From Profundibacterium mesophilum KAUST100406-0324 (GTDB lineage Bacteria; Pseudomonadota; Alphaproteobacteria; Rhodobacterales; Rhodobacteraceae), in contig NZ_APKE01000020.1 of the NCBI RefSeq assembly GCF_009835145.1, forward strand, positions 1 to 64,000: 64,000 nt of DNA, given 5' to 3'. Under the pieces are notes generated by a model. That model was not told where the DNA came from and searched no databases. It worked only from the letters and a program-made list of their open reading frames with translations. Below, piece by piece: positions 30,634-39,964 of this stretch; positions within the stretch are counted from its first letter, which is position 1, and every line of letters begins with the position of its first letter. Both the position numbers and the translations under genes were made by a program.

Positions 30634-30872
30634 CCGACACCCCCGTGAGCGAGATGAGTTTCGAGGATGCGATGGCCGAGCTCGAGCGTGTCGTGGGCAC
30701 GCTTGAATCGGGCGATGCGAGCCTCGACGATTCGATCCGCCTCTACGAGCGCGGCGCCGAACTGCGCAAACGCTGCGCGGACGAGCTGCGCCGCGCCGAG
30801 GAGAAGGTGGCGGCGATCACGCTCGACGAGCAGGGCCAGCCCAAGGGTGTCCAGCCGCTCGACCCGGCATGA
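30630..30872 (+). CDS. xseB: exodeoxyribonuclease VII small subunit
   Basis: XseB joins XseA in a complex that degrades single-stranded DNA. The 80-aa product shows the family pattern SFEDAMAELERVVGTLESGD, then LDDSIRLYERGAELRKRCADEL, a two-helix coiled-coil-like pair. It overlaps its neighbours on both sides by 4 bases, so it is translated together with them. The large subunit gene is not in the window. Coupling xseB to isoprenoid genes is common in proteobacteria. Confidence 0.93.
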   Translation: MTDTPVSEMSFEDAMAELERVVGTLESGDASLDDSIRLYERGAELRKRCADELRRAEEKVAAITLDEQGQPKGVQPLDPA

Positions 30873-31738
30873 GTTTCGAGACGGCGCGCGCGGCAAGCGC
30901 CGCGGCGATCGAGGCGCGCCTACACGAGGCCATCCCGAGCGGCGGCGAGCCTCTCCATGCCGCCATGCGCTACGCGTTGCAGGGCGGCAAGCGGCTGCGC
31001 GGTTTCCTGACCGTCCAGGGGGCCGCGCTGCATGGGCTCGACCTGCCGCGATCGCTCGAGGCGGCGGCGGCGATCGAGGCGCTCCATGCCTATAGCCTGG
31101 TGCATGACGACCTGCCCGCGATGGATGACGACGACCTGCGCCGGGGCCGTCCCACCGTCCATGTCGAATGGGACGAGGCGACGGCGATCCTGGTGGGCGA
31201 CGCGTTGCAGAGCCTTGCCTTCGAGCTGCTCTGCGATCCGCGCTGCCATCCGGGCCCGGCGGTCCGCGCGCAACTGGCGCTGGAGTTGGCACGGGCGGCG
31301 GGCGGCGGCGGCATGGTGCTGGGCCAGGCGCGCGACATCGCGGCGGAGACGAGCGCCATGCCGCTCGATCTGGAGCAGATCACCGCCCTGCAGGATGGCA
31401 AGACCGGGGCGCTCATCCGCTGGGCGGGGCGCGCCGGGGCGATCCTGGGCGGCGCCGATCCCGCGCCGCTCGACGCCTATGCCGCGGCGCTCGGTCTCGC
31501 CTTCCAGATCACCGACGACATCCTCGACGTGACCGGGGATGAGGCGGCGGTCGGCAAGCGGGTCGGCAAGGACGGGGCCGCCGGCAAGGCGACTTTCGTC
31601 TCGCTGCTGGGGCTCGGGGGCGCGCGCCGCCGGGCGGAGGGGTTGCACGAGGCGGCCTGCGACGCGCTCGCCTCCTACGGCGCGGCTGCCGATCCGCTCA
31701 GGGAACTGGCGCGCTATGTCGTGGGACGCGACCGCTGA
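30869..31738 (+). CDS. ispA: polyprenyl synthetase, probable farnesyl diphosphate synthase
   Basis: IspA condenses IPP and DMAPP units to geranyl and farnesyl diphosphate. The 289-aa product has the FARM motif HDDLPAMDDDDLRRG (about residues 81-95) and the second Asp-rich motif FQITDDILDVTG. The early GGKRLRGFL segment and KTGALIRWA fit trans-prenyltransferases of this group. It overlaps xseB by 4 bases, and dxs follows 64 bases later, placing C15 synthesis next to MEP pathway entry. idi in this window supplies DMAPP/IPP balance. Confidence 0.93.
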   Translation: MSFETARAASAAAIEARLHEAIPSGGEPLHAAMRYALQGGKRLRGFLTVQGAALHGLDLPRSLEAAAAIEALHAYSLVHDDLPAMDDDDLRRGRPTVHVEWDEATAILVGDALQSLAFELLCDPRCHPGPAVRAQLALELARAAGGGGMVLGQARDIAAETSAMPLDLEQITALQDGKTGALIRWAGRAGAILGGADPAPLDAYAAALGLAFQITDDILDVTGDEAAVGKRVGKDGAAGKATFVSLLGLGGARRRAEGLHEAACDALASYGAAADPLRELARYVVGRDR

Positions 31739-31801
31739 GACGCCGTTTGCGCTGGGCCGATTGGCCTTGTATGTGAAGCGCGTTGTGCGAAAGGGCGAGA
31801 G

Positions 31802-33727
31802 ATGACTGACAAGCCGGCCACCCCATTGCTCGACCGCGTGGCGAGCCCGTCCGACCTCAAGGGGTTGAGCGATCCGGAACTCAAGGCGCTCTGCGGCGAA
31901 TTGCGCGCGGAGACGATCTCAGCCGTCAGCGAGACGGGCGGGCATCTTGGTGCGGGTCTCGGCGTGGTCGAGCTCACGGTCGCGATCCACTCGGTCTTCG
32001 ACACCCCGCGCGACCGGCTGATCTGGGATGTGAGCCACCAGTGCTATCCGCACAAGATCCTGACTGGCCGGCGCGACCGCATTCGCACGCTGCGCCAGAA
32101 GGACGGCCTTTCGGGCTTCACCAAGCGCTCCGAATCGCCCTTCGATCCCTTCGGTGCGGCCCATAGCTCGACCTCGATCAGCGCGGCGCTGGGCTTTGCC
32201 GTGGCGCGCGATCTCGGCGGCGCGCCCGATCCCGCCCTGGGCGATGCGATCGCGGTGATCGGCGACGGGGCGATGAGCGCCGGCATGGCCTATGAGGCGA
32301 TGAACAATGCGGGCCATCTGGGCAAGCGTCTGATCGTGATCCTCAACGACAACGAGATGAGCATCGCCCCGCCGGTGGGCGCGATGTCCTCCTACCTGTC
32401 GCGGCTTTACGCCGGCGCTCCGTTCCAGGAATTCAAGGCGATCGCCAAGGGCGCCGTCAGCTTCCTGCCGCCGCCCTTCCAGGAGGGCGCGCGCCGGGCC
32501 AAGGACATGCTCAAGCACATGGCCGTCGGCGGCACGCTCTTCGAGGAGCTCGGCTTTTCCTATCTCGGCCCGATCGACGGGCATGACATGGACCAGCTCC
32601 TGCCGGTGCTGCGCACCGTCAAGGACCGCGCCACCGGGCCGATCCTGATCCATGCGATCACCCGCAAGGGCAAGGGATACGCACCCGCCGAGGCGGCCCG
32701 CGACAGGGGGCATGCCACCGCCCGCTTCAACGTGCTGACCGGCGAGCAGTCCAAGGCGAAGTCCAATGCGCCGAGCTATACCCGCGTCTTTGCCGAGACG
32801 CTGATCGAGGAGGCCGCGCGCGATGCGCGGATCACCGCGGTGACCGCGGCGATGCCGGACGGGACCGGGCTCGACCTTTTCGCCGAGCGGTATCCCTCGC
32901 GCTGCTTCGACGTGGGCATCGCCGAGCAGCATGGCGTGACGTTCAGCGCCGGCATGGCGGCGGGAGGGCTCAAGCCCTTCTGCGCGCTCTACTCGACCTT
33001 CCTGCAGCGCGGTTATGACCAGGTCGTGCATGATGTCGCGATCCAGCGGCTTCCCGTGCGCTTTGCCATCGACCGCGCCGGGCTCGTGGGAGCCGACGGC
33101 GCCACCCATGCCGGCGCCTTCGACACGGCCTTCATGGCGAACCTGCCGGGCATGGTGGTGATGGCCGCCGCCGACGAGGCGGAACTCAAGCACATGGTCG
33201 CCACCGCCGCCGCCCATGACGACGGGCCGATCGCGTTCCGCTTCCCGCGCGGCGAGGGGACCGGCGTCACCCTGCCGGAGCGCGGCGAGGTTCTCGAGAT
33301 CGGCAAGGGCCGGATGATCGCCGAGGGCAAGGGCGTTGCGATCCTGTCCTTCGGCACCCGCCTTGCCGAGGTCGAGAAGGCCGCCGAATCGCTGCGCTCC
33401 CGCGGCATCACCCCCACGATTGCCGATGCGCGTTTCGCAAAGCCGCTCGACCGGGACATGATCTTGAAGCTGGCCCGCGACCACGAGGCGCTGATCACCA
33501 TCGAGGAGGGCGCGATCGGCGGTTTCGCCAGCCATGTGGCGCAGCTTCTGGCCGAGGAGGGTATCTTCGATCACGGGCTCAAGTTCCGCTCGATGGTGCT
33601 GCCCGACACGTTCATCGACCAGGCCAGCCCGCGCGACATGTACGCGGTTGCAGCCCTCAACGCCGAGGATATCGAGGCGAAGGTGCTGGACGTCCTTGGC
33701 ATCGACCGGCTCGACCGCCGCGCCTGA
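31802..33727 (+). CDS. dxs: 1-deoxy-D-xylulose-5-phosphate synthase
   Basis: The thiamine-diphosphate enzyme that opens the MEP isoprenoid pathway by joining pyruvate and glyceraldehyde 3-phosphate. The 641-aa product has the transketolase-like N-terminal half with [20 protein letters not shown] (the GDG...N ThDP motif), the central [11 protein letters not shown] and the second half with [30 protein letters not shown] and [14 protein letters not shown]. It ends the HDAC-xseB-ispA-dxs set and matches family length. It begins with ATG 31802 after GGGCGAGAG. Strong assignment. Confidence 0.97.
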   Translation: MTDKPATPLLDRVASPSDLKGLSDPELKALCGELRAETISAVSETGGHLGAGLGVVELTVAIHSVFDTPRDRLIWDVSHQCYPHKILTGRRDRIRTLRQKDGLSGFTKRSESPFDPFGAAHSSTSISAALGFAVARDLGGAPDPALGDAIAVIGDGAMSAGMAYEAMNNAGHLGKRLIVILNDNEMSIAPPVGAMSSYLSRLYAGAPFQEFKAIAKGAVSFLPPPFQEGARRAKDMLKHMAVGGTLFEELGFSYLGPIDGHDMDQLLPVLRTVKDRATGPILIHAITRKGKGYAPAEAARDRGHATARFNVLTGEQSKAKSNAPSYTRVFAETLIEEAARDARITAVTAAMPDGTGLDLFAERYPSRCFDVGIAEQHGVTFSAGMAAGGLKPFCALYSTFLQRGYDQVVHDVAIQRLPVRFAIDRAGLVGADGATHAGAFDTAFMANLPGMVVMAAADEAELKHMVATAAAHDDGPIAFRFPRGEGTGVTLPERGEVLEIGKGRMIAEGKGVAILSFGTRLAEVEKAAESLRSRGITPTIADARFAKPLDRDMILKLARDHEALITIEEGAIGGFASHVAQLLAEEGIFDHGLKFRSMVLPDTFIDQASPRDMYAVAALNAEDIEAKVLDVLGIDRLDRRA

Positions 33728-33835
33728 TCGCCGCGCGGCCGGCGCAACCCTGCGTCACTCGAAAGGAGCTGACGCGGGGTCCGGTTGGACAGGGGCATGC
33801 CTGGCCGGCACCCTCTGATGCGGGGAGGTGCCGAC

Positions 33836-34492
33836 ATGCACGAGAAAACCGACGGGCTGCGCATATTTCGCTGGGGCGTCCTGATCCTGGCCGCGTTCTA
33901 TTGGCTGGAGCTGTTCAGGCGTATCGAACCCGAGACGTTCGGCTGGCAGTTCCGCTACCTCACCATATGGGCGCTGAGCCTGAGCGTGGTCTCCGCGGCG
34001 ATGATGCTGCGCCACATGCGCGGCGGGTCGCCGCCTTACGTGCTGGCCGCGACGACGGCGATCTTCAACGCGCTGGTGCTCCTGCTCTACTGGCGGCTCT
34101 ATTTCACCGATCCCGCCCTGGTGAACGGCTCGGGAGAGATCGTCGCCTGGCGCGAATACTACCTTCACGGCGCGGGGCCGGTGCTCCAGATCATCGACGC
34201 ATTGCTGCTTTTCGGCGCGTTCCGGCGGCCCTTGGCGACCGTCGCCGCGACGCTGGCGGGGATCGTCCTTTATGTCGGCTGGATCGAGCTTCTCGTGGGG
34301 CCGCGCAACGCCGAGCCCGCGGGCCTGGTGACAAGCGGGCTGCCCTATCCTTTCCTCAACGACCTGGCCCTTGGCGGGCGGTTCGAGTTCTACGCGACGA
34401 CGACGGTGACCGGGCTCGTCTTCATCGCGCTCGGCACCATCGTGACCTGGGCGCGGGGCCGGATGCTGCGCGGCAGGGCGGCGCCGGTCTAG
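33836..34492 (+). CDS. multi-pass membrane protein, AIG1-like in outline
   Basis: A 218-aa hydrophobic protein with about six membrane helices. Features such as LYWRLYFTDPALV, a central YYLHGAGPVLQ and a later GWIELL...YPFLNDL resemble the FAR-17a/AIG1-like or Pr6Pr membrane families, whose animal members are fatty-acid ester hydrolases using a Thr and a His. The central His is present; the Thr cannot be placed with confidence. The start at 33836 is supported by GGAGGTG six bases before the ATG; the frame stays open back to 33785. Its stop overlaps the convergent epimerase stop by 3 bases. Function unknown. Confidence 0.65.
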   Translation: MHEKTDGLRIFRWGVLILAAFYWLELFRRIEPETFGWQFRYLTIWALSLSVVSAAMMLRHMRGGSPPYVLAATTAIFNALVLLLYWRLYFTDPALVNGSGEIVAWREYYLHGAGPVLQIIDALLLFGAFRRPLATVAATLAGIVLYVGWIELLVGPRNAEPAGLVTSGLPYPFLNDLALGGRFEFYATTTVTGLVFIALGTIVTWARGRMLRGRAAPV

Positions 34493-35394
34493 CCCTCCGC
34501 CGGCCGCTCGCGCTCCAGCAGGTCGGCAAGCCCGCTGCGATAGTCGGGAAAGAGCAGGCGCAGGCCCAGATCGCGCTTGATCCGGGCGTTGGAGACGCGC
34601 TTGCTCTCGGCATAGAAGCTGCGCGCCATCGGCGACAGCTCGGCCGTCTCGAAGGGGACCTCGGGCGGCAGGGGCAGACCGAGCAATTCGGCCGCATGGG
34701 CGATCACGTCCTGCGGCGGCGCCGGATCGTCGTCGCACAGGTTGTAGATGGCGCCCGGAGCCGGGGCGGCCATGGAGGCGGCGAGCGCCTGGGCGATGTC
34801 ATCGACATGGATGCGGCTGAAGACCTGTCCGGGCTTGATGATCCGGCGCGCGCTGCCGGAACGCAGCTTGGCGAAGGGGCCGCGGCCCGGTCCGTAGATG
34901 CCCGCCAGGCGAAAGACATGCAGCGGCAATCCGTGCCGGTCCTGCATGTCGCGCCATTGCCGCTCCGCCGCGACCCTGAGCGCGCCGCGCCGGGTGGCCG
35001 GGCCGGGCGGCGTGTCCTCGTCCACCCAGCCGCCGCCGTGATCGCCGTAGACGCCCGTGGTCGACAGATAGCCGAGCCAGCCCAGTTGCGCCGCGCGCCG
35101 GGCAAGGGGGCCCGCGACGCTGCGCAGCACCGGATCGCCCTCCTCGTCGGGTCCGGCGGAGACGAGGACATGGTCCGCCTCGCCAAGGGCCGCGCCGAGT
35201 TCCGCCGCGCCCGTGCCGGGATCCCCGCCGCTCGGCGCGGACCAGATCAGAGGCTCGATCCCCTCGCCGGCGAGGGTGCCGGCCTTGCCCGGATCGCGGG
35301 TGGTGCCGATGATGCGCCAGCCTTCGGCGCGCAGGCGCGCCGCGAGCGCCCGCGCGCTGTAGCCGTGGCCGATGGACAGGAGCGTGCCGCTCAT
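34489..35394 (-). CDS. NAD(P)-dependent epimerase/dehydratase-like SDR
   Basis: A 301-aa extended SDR with an N-terminal GHGYSARALAARL nucleotide-binding loop, a variation of the usual GxxGxxG. YLSTTGVYGDHGG and FRLAGIYGPGRGPF follow; the YxxxK active site is not intact, as the tyrosine is in VYGD and the later Lys lies in FAKLRSG. This fits the YeeZ-like subgroup of SDRs without known activity. It is the last gene of a minus-strand run in which each gene overlaps the next by 4 bases (start shared with the DUF1810 stop). Its stop overlaps the convergent membrane gene. Confidence 0.8.
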   Translation of the reverse strand: MSGTLLSIGHGYSARALAARLRAEGWRIIGTTRDPGKAGTLAGEGIEPLIWSAPSGGDPGTGAAELGAALGEADHVLVSAGPDEEGDPVLRSVAGPLARRAAQLGWLGYLSTTGVYGDHGGGWVDEDTPPGPATRRGALRVAAERQWRDMQDRHGLPLHVFRLAGIYGPGRGPFAKLRSGSARRIIKPGQVFSRIHVDDIAQALAASMAAPAPGAIYNLCDDDPAPPQDVIAHAAELLGLPLPPEVPFETAELSPMARSFYAESKRVSNARIKRDLGLRLLFPDYRSGLADLLERERPAEG

Positions 35395-35813
35395 GATCCG
35401 CTCCGCGGGAAAAGCGCCAGCCGCGTGCCCGGGCAGGGCTCCGCGAAGAACGTGTCGAGCAGGGCGGCGAAGACCGGATCGGCGCCGGGAACGGCCGCGA
35501 AGAGCGTCGCGCAGCTGCGCAGCTTGAGCGCGTCGACCGGCCCGAGGATGTCCTGCGCATCGCGCTCGGAATGACGCATCATCGTCCTGGCGCAATCCAT
35601 GAGACGCGGGCCGAGAACGGGATGGGCGAGATAGGCTTCCGCCTCGGCCAGGCCGGCCAGCCCGAAATGGCGCGCGGTTGTCGATTTGCCGAGGCCGAGA
35701 AGCTGCGGAAAGATGAACCACATCCAATGGCCGCGCTTCTGTCCCTCGCGCAGCTCGGCGACGGCATTGGCATAGACGCCCGATTGGGCCCGTGTGAAAC
35801 GCTCGAGATTCAT
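35391..35813 (-). CDS. DUF1810 family protein
   Basis: A 140-aa soluble protein with the DUF1810 hallmark HWMWFIFPQLLGLGKSTTAR (about residues 29-48) and a following YLAHPVLGPRLMDC segment. No function is established for this family; structures of relatives are alpha-helical. It overlaps the SDR gene by 4 bases on one side and the aldolase gene by 4 on the other, so all three form one operon. The ATG at 35813 is the natural start. A longer open frame upstream is a shadow of the aldolase gene. Confidence 0.85.
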   Translation of the reverse strand: MNLERFTRAQSGVYANAVAELREGQKRGHWMWFIFPQLLGLGKSTTARHFGLAGLAEAEAYLAHPVLGPRLMDCARTMMRHSERDAQDILGPVDALKLRSCATLFAAVPGADPVFAALLDTFFAEPCPGTRLALFPRSGS

Positions 35814-36592
35814 GTGGCGTAATCCGACCCTTCTGCGTCGAGCATGGCGCGAAGCTCGGCAAGATGGCCGGCGCCCTGTTCGGGATATGCCTCGATCTGC
35901 CGGGCCGTCCTCTCGGCGACCTCGTCGCTCAGGATGGCGAGGGGGCGCCCGGTCTGAAGCGCCAGGATATAGGTCCGCGCGGCGCGTTCGAAGTGATAGA
36001 GCCTGTCGAATGTCTCCGCCGGATCGGCGCCGATCACGAGCACCCCGTGATTGCCCAGAAGGAGGACCTTGATGGCCGGATCGTCCAGAAGCCGCGCGCA
36101 GCGCGCGCCCTCCTGCTCGAGGGCCAGGCCGCCATAATGCGTGTCGACGGCCACCCGGCGGAAGAAGGCGGCGCTGTTCTGGTCGATGGGCGGCAGGACG
36201 GGATCGGCCAGGCAGGCGAGCACGGTGGCATAGGGCGAATGGACATGCATCGCGCAGACCGCGTGCGGGCAGGCGCGGTGCAACCCCGCATGAAGGCCCC
36301 ATGCGGTCGGATCGGGCAGATCGGAAGGCTGGCCGGCGGAAGGTTGGCTGGCCGAAGACTGGTCGGAGGCGGGCGGTGCGGCGAGGTCAAGCTCCAGCAG
36401 GTCGCTTGCCCTGATGCGCGAGAAATGGCGGTTGGCCGGATTGATCACGAACCGCCCCCGCCCCGTCATCAGGGAGAAATGATTGGCGACACCCTCGTGC
36501 ATGTCGAGCCTGGCCGCCCAGCGGAAGGCCGCCGCGAGATCGGCGCGCCGGTGCCGGCCGGTCATGTCATGGCGCTCGTCGCTCGCGGTCAT
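35810..36592 (-). CDS. class II aldolase/adducin family protein
   Basis: A 260-aa zinc-dependent aldolase-fold protein with the family start LDMHEGVANHFSLM, the metal-binding HVHSPYATVLA and a later GNHGVLVIGAD His. The usual Glu acid/base of fuculose aldolases is not clear, so it may be an aldolase, epimerase or phosphate-free relative such as the 3-oxo-tetronate decarboxylases. A low-complexity insert (about residues 75-92, with SDQSSASQPSAGQPSD) is unusual and probably a surface loop. It opens the minus-strand three-gene operon. Substrate unknown. Confidence 0.85.
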   Translation of the reverse strand: MTASDERHDMTGRHRRADLAAAFRWAARLDMHEGVANHFSLMTGRGRFVINPANRHFSRIRASDLLELDLAAPPASDQSSASQPSAGQPSDLPDPTAWGLHAGLHRACPHAVCAMHVHSPYATVLACLADPVLPPIDQNSAAFFRRVAVDTHYGGLALEQEGARCARLLDDPAIKVLLLGNHGVLVIGADPAETFDRLYHFERAARTYILALQTGRPLAILSDEVAERTARQIEAYPEQGAGHLAELRAMLDAEGSDYAT

Positions 36593-36671
36593 CTGGTCCT
36601 CCTCCGATGCGCCACGATCATAGACCGTGCCGGACGCACTGTGCCAGCGGGGAAACGGCCCCCGGGCCCGC

Positions 36672-37694
36672 TCAGCCCTCGAGCAGCCCCAGAAGCGCCC
36701 GCTCGGAGGCGCGCAGGCCCCGGATCGCGGGCGCGGCGCGGATGATCGCGCGGCGTTCGGCGCGGGCCGCCGTGCTCAGCGCGATGACATCAGGGTGGAT
36801 GTAGCTCTTGCGCGCGATGGCGGGGGTGTTGCCGAGGCGCGCGGAGGCGGCGCGCGACATCTCGGCGATGCTCGGCCCCGCAGCGGCTTCCTCGTTCCCG
36901 TCATCATCACCGCGCGCATCCTTCAGCGCAAGGTCGAGCGCGGCGACGGTCCCGGCCCAGGTGCGGAAGGTCTTGGCGGTGAACCCGGCCTCGCCGGTGA
37001 TCTCGGCGAGCCGCTCGTTCACCTGGCAGGACGTGACCTCGTGCGGCTCGCCCCGCTCATCAGTCCAGCTGACGAGGCCGGCGCCCGGCAGCTCTCCCAG
37101 ATCGTGCAGCACCCGCGCGAGGCGCTTGTCGCGCAGGTGCTTGCGGATGCGCTTGCCGCCCTTGCCGACGTAATCGAGGCTGAGCCCGTCATCGCCGAGA
37201 TCGAGATGCTTGCGGCGCAGCGTCGTCGCGCCGTAGCTTCCGTTCTCCTCGCTGTAGCTGGCATGGCCGATCCGCATCGCCATCCTGTCGATCATCGCGA
37301 GGATGGCGGCGACGGCATAGTCGCGCTCACCCGCCTCGCCGTTGAGATCGCGGCGGATATGGCGGCGGATCGAGGGCAGGGCGGCCCCGAAGCCGGCGAG
37401 ATCGCCGAACTTGTCCATCGACCTGAAGGCGGTCCATTCGGCATGGTAGCGATATTGCTTGCGCGCCCGGCCATCGCGCCCCGTCGCCTGCAGATGCCCG
37501 TTATGCAGGGGGCAGATCCACACGTCCTCGTAGGCGGGCGGCACGCCGAGCCCGTCGATCCGGCGCCGTTCGAGCTTGTCCTCGATCCGCGTGCCGTCCG
37601 GCGCGCGGTAGGAAAAGCCCCGCCCCGCCCGGCGGCGGCTGATGCCGGGTCTGGCATCGGGATAGTAGACGAGGCTGCGCGGTGCTGTCGGCAT
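36672..37694 (-). CDS. type IB DNA topoisomerase
   Basis: Relaxes supercoiled DNA through a 3'-phosphotyrosine link. The 340-aa product has the bacterial topo IB layout: an N-terminal beta-rich domain (RIEDKLERRRIDGLGVPPAYEDVWICP), then the catalytic domain with KTFRTWAGTVAAL and the tyrosine in ARKSYIHPDV. Earlier conserved elements are RIGHASYSEENGSYGATTL and KHLDLGDDGLSLDYVGKGGK. The ATG at 37694 gives the normal length; the frame stays open upstream only as a shadow. It is divergent from amn. Confidence 0.92.
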   Translation of the reverse strand: MPTAPRSLVYYPDARPGISRRRAGRGFSYRAPDGTRIEDKLERRRIDGLGVPPAYEDVWICPLHNGHLQATGRDGRARKQYRYHAEWTAFRSMDKFGDLAGFGAALPSIRRHIRRDLNGEAGERDYAVAAILAMIDRMAMRIGHASYSEENGSYGATTLRRKHLDLGDDGLSLDYVGKGGKRIRKHLRDKRLARVLHDLGELPGAGLVSWTDERGEPHEVTSCQVNERLAEITGEAGFTAKTFRTWAGTVAALDLALKDARGDDDGNEEAAAGPSIAEMSRAASARLGNTPAIARKSYIHPDVIALSTAARAERRAIIRAAPAIRGLRASERALLGLLEG

Positions 37695-37884
37695 GATCGG
37701 CAAACGGGCAAGGCACGCACGCGGTTCCCGGCGCCCGCGCCCGGCCCGCGGCCATCTGCATCCCCGGCCATGCGGGATACGTTGCGGCACGGCGGCCGGT
37801 GATACGCCGGCCGGGCGCGCAGCGACAGCTTGTCGCGCCGCCCCGCTTTGGCCTATGCCGGTCAAAACGCGTGAAGGAGCCGTC

Positions 37885-39366
37885 ATGACCCCAGAGACCA
37901 GCCTGCCCCTCGTGACCCCACCGGTGCCCGAGCCGGAGGCATTCACCGATGCGGCCGCCGCCGTGGAGCGGCTGAAGGAGCTCTACGAGGGTGCCGCGAC
38001 GTTCCTGTCCGAGAAATTCGCGGATGCCGCGCGGGGCGGCCGCCCGCAGGCGCGCTACCGTGCCTATTATCCCGAAGTGCGCCTGACGACCACGAGCTAT
38101 GCCAGCGCCGACAACCGCATGAGCTTCGGTCATGTCGCCGAGCCGGGCACCTATTCCACGACGATCACCCGGCCCGACCTCTTTTCCAACTATCTCACGC
38201 AGCAGATCGGCCTGCTGATCGAGAACCAGAAGACCCCGGTGATCGTGGGGGCCTCGGCGACCCCGATGCCCGTGCATTTCGCCGTGGCCAACGACGCCAA
38301 TGTCACGGTCCCGCATGAGGGGGTGATGGATTTCACCCTGCGCGATGTCTTCGACGTGCCCGATCTCGCGACCACCCATGACGACATCGTCAACGGCTTC
38401 GGCTTCACCCATGCCGACGGGTCGGACCCGCTCGCGCCCTTCACCGCACAGCGCATCGACTACTCGCTCGCGCGGCTCGCGCATTACACCGCGACCGCGG
38501 CCGAGCATTTCCAGAACCACGTCCTCTTCACCAACTACCAGTTCTACGTGGAGGAGTTCGAGGCCTTCGCCCGCGCCGCCCTCGCCGATCCGCAAAGCGG
38601 CTATACCGCCTTCGTGGGACCCGGCAACGTGGTGATCGAGACGCGCGACGCGCCGCTGCGGCAGCTTGCCAAGATGCCGCAGATGCCAAGCTATCACCTC
38701 AAGCGCGCGGGCGGTGGCGGCATCACGCTGGTCAATATCGGCGTCGGCCCCTCCAACGCCAAGACCGCGACCGATCATATCGCGGTGCTCCGCCCGCATG
38801 CCTGGTTGATGGTCGGGCATTGCGCGGGCCTGCGCAATTCGCAGCGGCTGGGCGATTTTGTCCTCGCTCATGCCTATCTGCGCGAGGATCACGTGCTCGA
38901 CGACGATCTTCCGGTCTGGGTGCCGATCCCGCCGCTCGCCGAGATCCAGATCGCGCTCGAGCAGGCGGTGGCCGAGGTCACCGCGCTCGAGGGGTTCGAG
39001 CTCAAGCGCATCATGCGCACCGGCACGGTGGCGACGATCGACAACCGCAACTGGGAGCTGCGCGACCATTCGGGCCCGGTGCAACGGCTCAGCCAGAGCC
39101 GGTCGATCGCGCTCGACATGGAAAGCGCGACGATCGCGGCCAACGGCTTCCGCTTCCGCGTGCCCTATGGCACGTTGCTGTGCGTGTCGGACAAGCCGTT
39201 GCATGGCGAGCTGAAACTGCCCGGAATGGCCACCGATTTCTACACGACCCAAGTGGCGCGGCACCTGCTGATCGGGATCAGGGCGATGGAGGCGATCCGC
39301 GAGATGCCGCTCGAGAAGATCCATTCGCGCAAGCTGCGCAGCTTCGAGGAGACGGCGTTCCTCTGA
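37885..39366 (+). CDS. amn: AMP nucleosidase
   Basis: Amn cleaves AMP to adenine and ribose 5-phosphate, a control point for adenylate levels. The 493-aa product has an N-terminal regulatory domain (to about residue 190) and a nucleoside phosphorylase-like domain with NIGVGPSNAKTATDH, LMVGHCAGLRNSQ, and LDMESATIAANGFRFRVPYG, the last holding the Glu-Ser base and ribose contacts. The start at 37885 follows GAAGGAG. It is divergent from topo IB, and the minisatellite follows its stop codon after 24 bases. Confidence 0.95.
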   Translation: MTPETSLPLVTPPVPEPEAFTDAAAAVERLKELYEGAATFLSEKFADAARGGRPQARYRAYYPEVRLTTTSYASADNRMSFGHVAEPGTYSTTITRPDLFSNYLTQQIGLLIENQKTPVIVGASATPMPVHFAVANDANVTVPHEGVMDFTLRDVFDVPDLATTHDDIVNGFGFTHADGSDPLAPFTAQRIDYSLARLAHYTATAAEHFQNHVLFTNYQFYVEEFEAFARAALADPQSGYTAFVGPGNVVIETRDAPLRQLAKMPQMPSYHLKRAGGGGITLVNIGVGPSNAKTATDHIAVLRPHAWLMVGHCAGLRNSQRLGDFVLAHAYLREDHVLDDDLPVWVPIPPLAEIQIALEQAVAEVTALEGFELKRIMRTGTVATIDNRNWELRDHSGPVQRLSQSRSIALDMESATIAANGFRFRVPYGTLLCVSDKPLHGELKLPGMATDFYTTQVARHLLIGIRAMEAIREMPLEKIHSRKLRSFEETAFL

Positions 39367-39390
39367 TCGCCGTGCAGCGTCCATCGCCCC

Positions 39391-39474
39391 GCCCCCGTGG
39401 CCGTGCCTCCGTGGCCATGCCCCCGTGGCCCTGCCCCCGTGGCCATGCCCCCGTGGCCCTGCCCCCGTGGCCCT
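39391..39474. repeat. 14-bp tandem repeat (minisatellite), six copies
   Basis: Six back-to-back units of GCCCCCGTGGCCNT fill 39391-39474. Unit 2 has one extra change (CTCC for CCCC); the 13th base varies G, A, C, A, C, C. It lies between amn and the HU gene in non-coding sequence. The unit length is not a multiple of 3, so it is not a coding repeat. Copy number could vary between strains and affect spacing ahead of the HU gene. Confidence 0.9.
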
Positions 39475-39666
39475 GCTGCCACATTCGCGCCATGTTCTCG
39501 CCGCACCGAGGCCCGCTTTGGGGTGATTGGTCGGCGGGAATCCTCTTGCGGGGCCGCGATAGTCCTAGTTTTTAGTGCTCGGCCGCCCACTAATCGTTGT
39601 GTTAAAACGCTATATGACGTTAAATCCCGGCGATATTCCCTATTCAGGGGCAGCGAGGAGAAGACC

Positions 39667-39957
39667 ATGGCGACCAAACCGATGACAAAGACGCAGCTCG
39701 TTGCTGCCCTGTCCGAAAAGATGGACAGCGACAAGAAGACCGCCAACGAGGCTCTGGACGCGATCATCGCCGTCATCACCGAAGAGGTTTCCGGCGGCGG
39801 TGCCGTCACCCTGCCCGGCGTCGGCAAGATCTACTGCCGCGAGCGTCCCGAGCGCATGGTCCGCAACCCGGCCACTGGCGAGCAGATCAAGAAGGACGCC
39901 GACAAGGTGGTCAAGATGACCATCGCCAAGGCACTCAAGGACAGCGTCAACGGCTGA
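39667..39957 (+). CDS. hup: HU-family DNA-binding protein
   Basis: A small nucleoid protein of 96 aa that bends and compacts DNA. It shows the HU/IHF fold: a helical start (MTKTQLVAALSEKM), SGGGAVTLPGVGKIYCRERP leading into the beta-arm, and RMVRNPATGEQIKKDADKVV with the DNA-intercalating arm residues (NPATGE). The ATG at 39667 follows GAGGAG. It is related to the alphaproteobacterial HU proteins; the presence of Cys in the arm strand is unusual for E. coli HU but seen in some relatives. A hydrophobic hairpin terminator is not visible after the stop. Confidence 0.93.
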   Translation: MATKPMTKTQLVAALSEKMDSDKKTANEALDAIIAVITEEVSGGGAVTLPGVGKIYCRERPERMVRNPATGEQIKKDADKVVKMTIAKALKDSVNG

Positions 39958-39964
39958 CCGGCGC

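Noticed and set aside
39391-39474. CRISPR-like array
   Set aside because: Units abut without spacers, so it is a tandem repeat and not an array.
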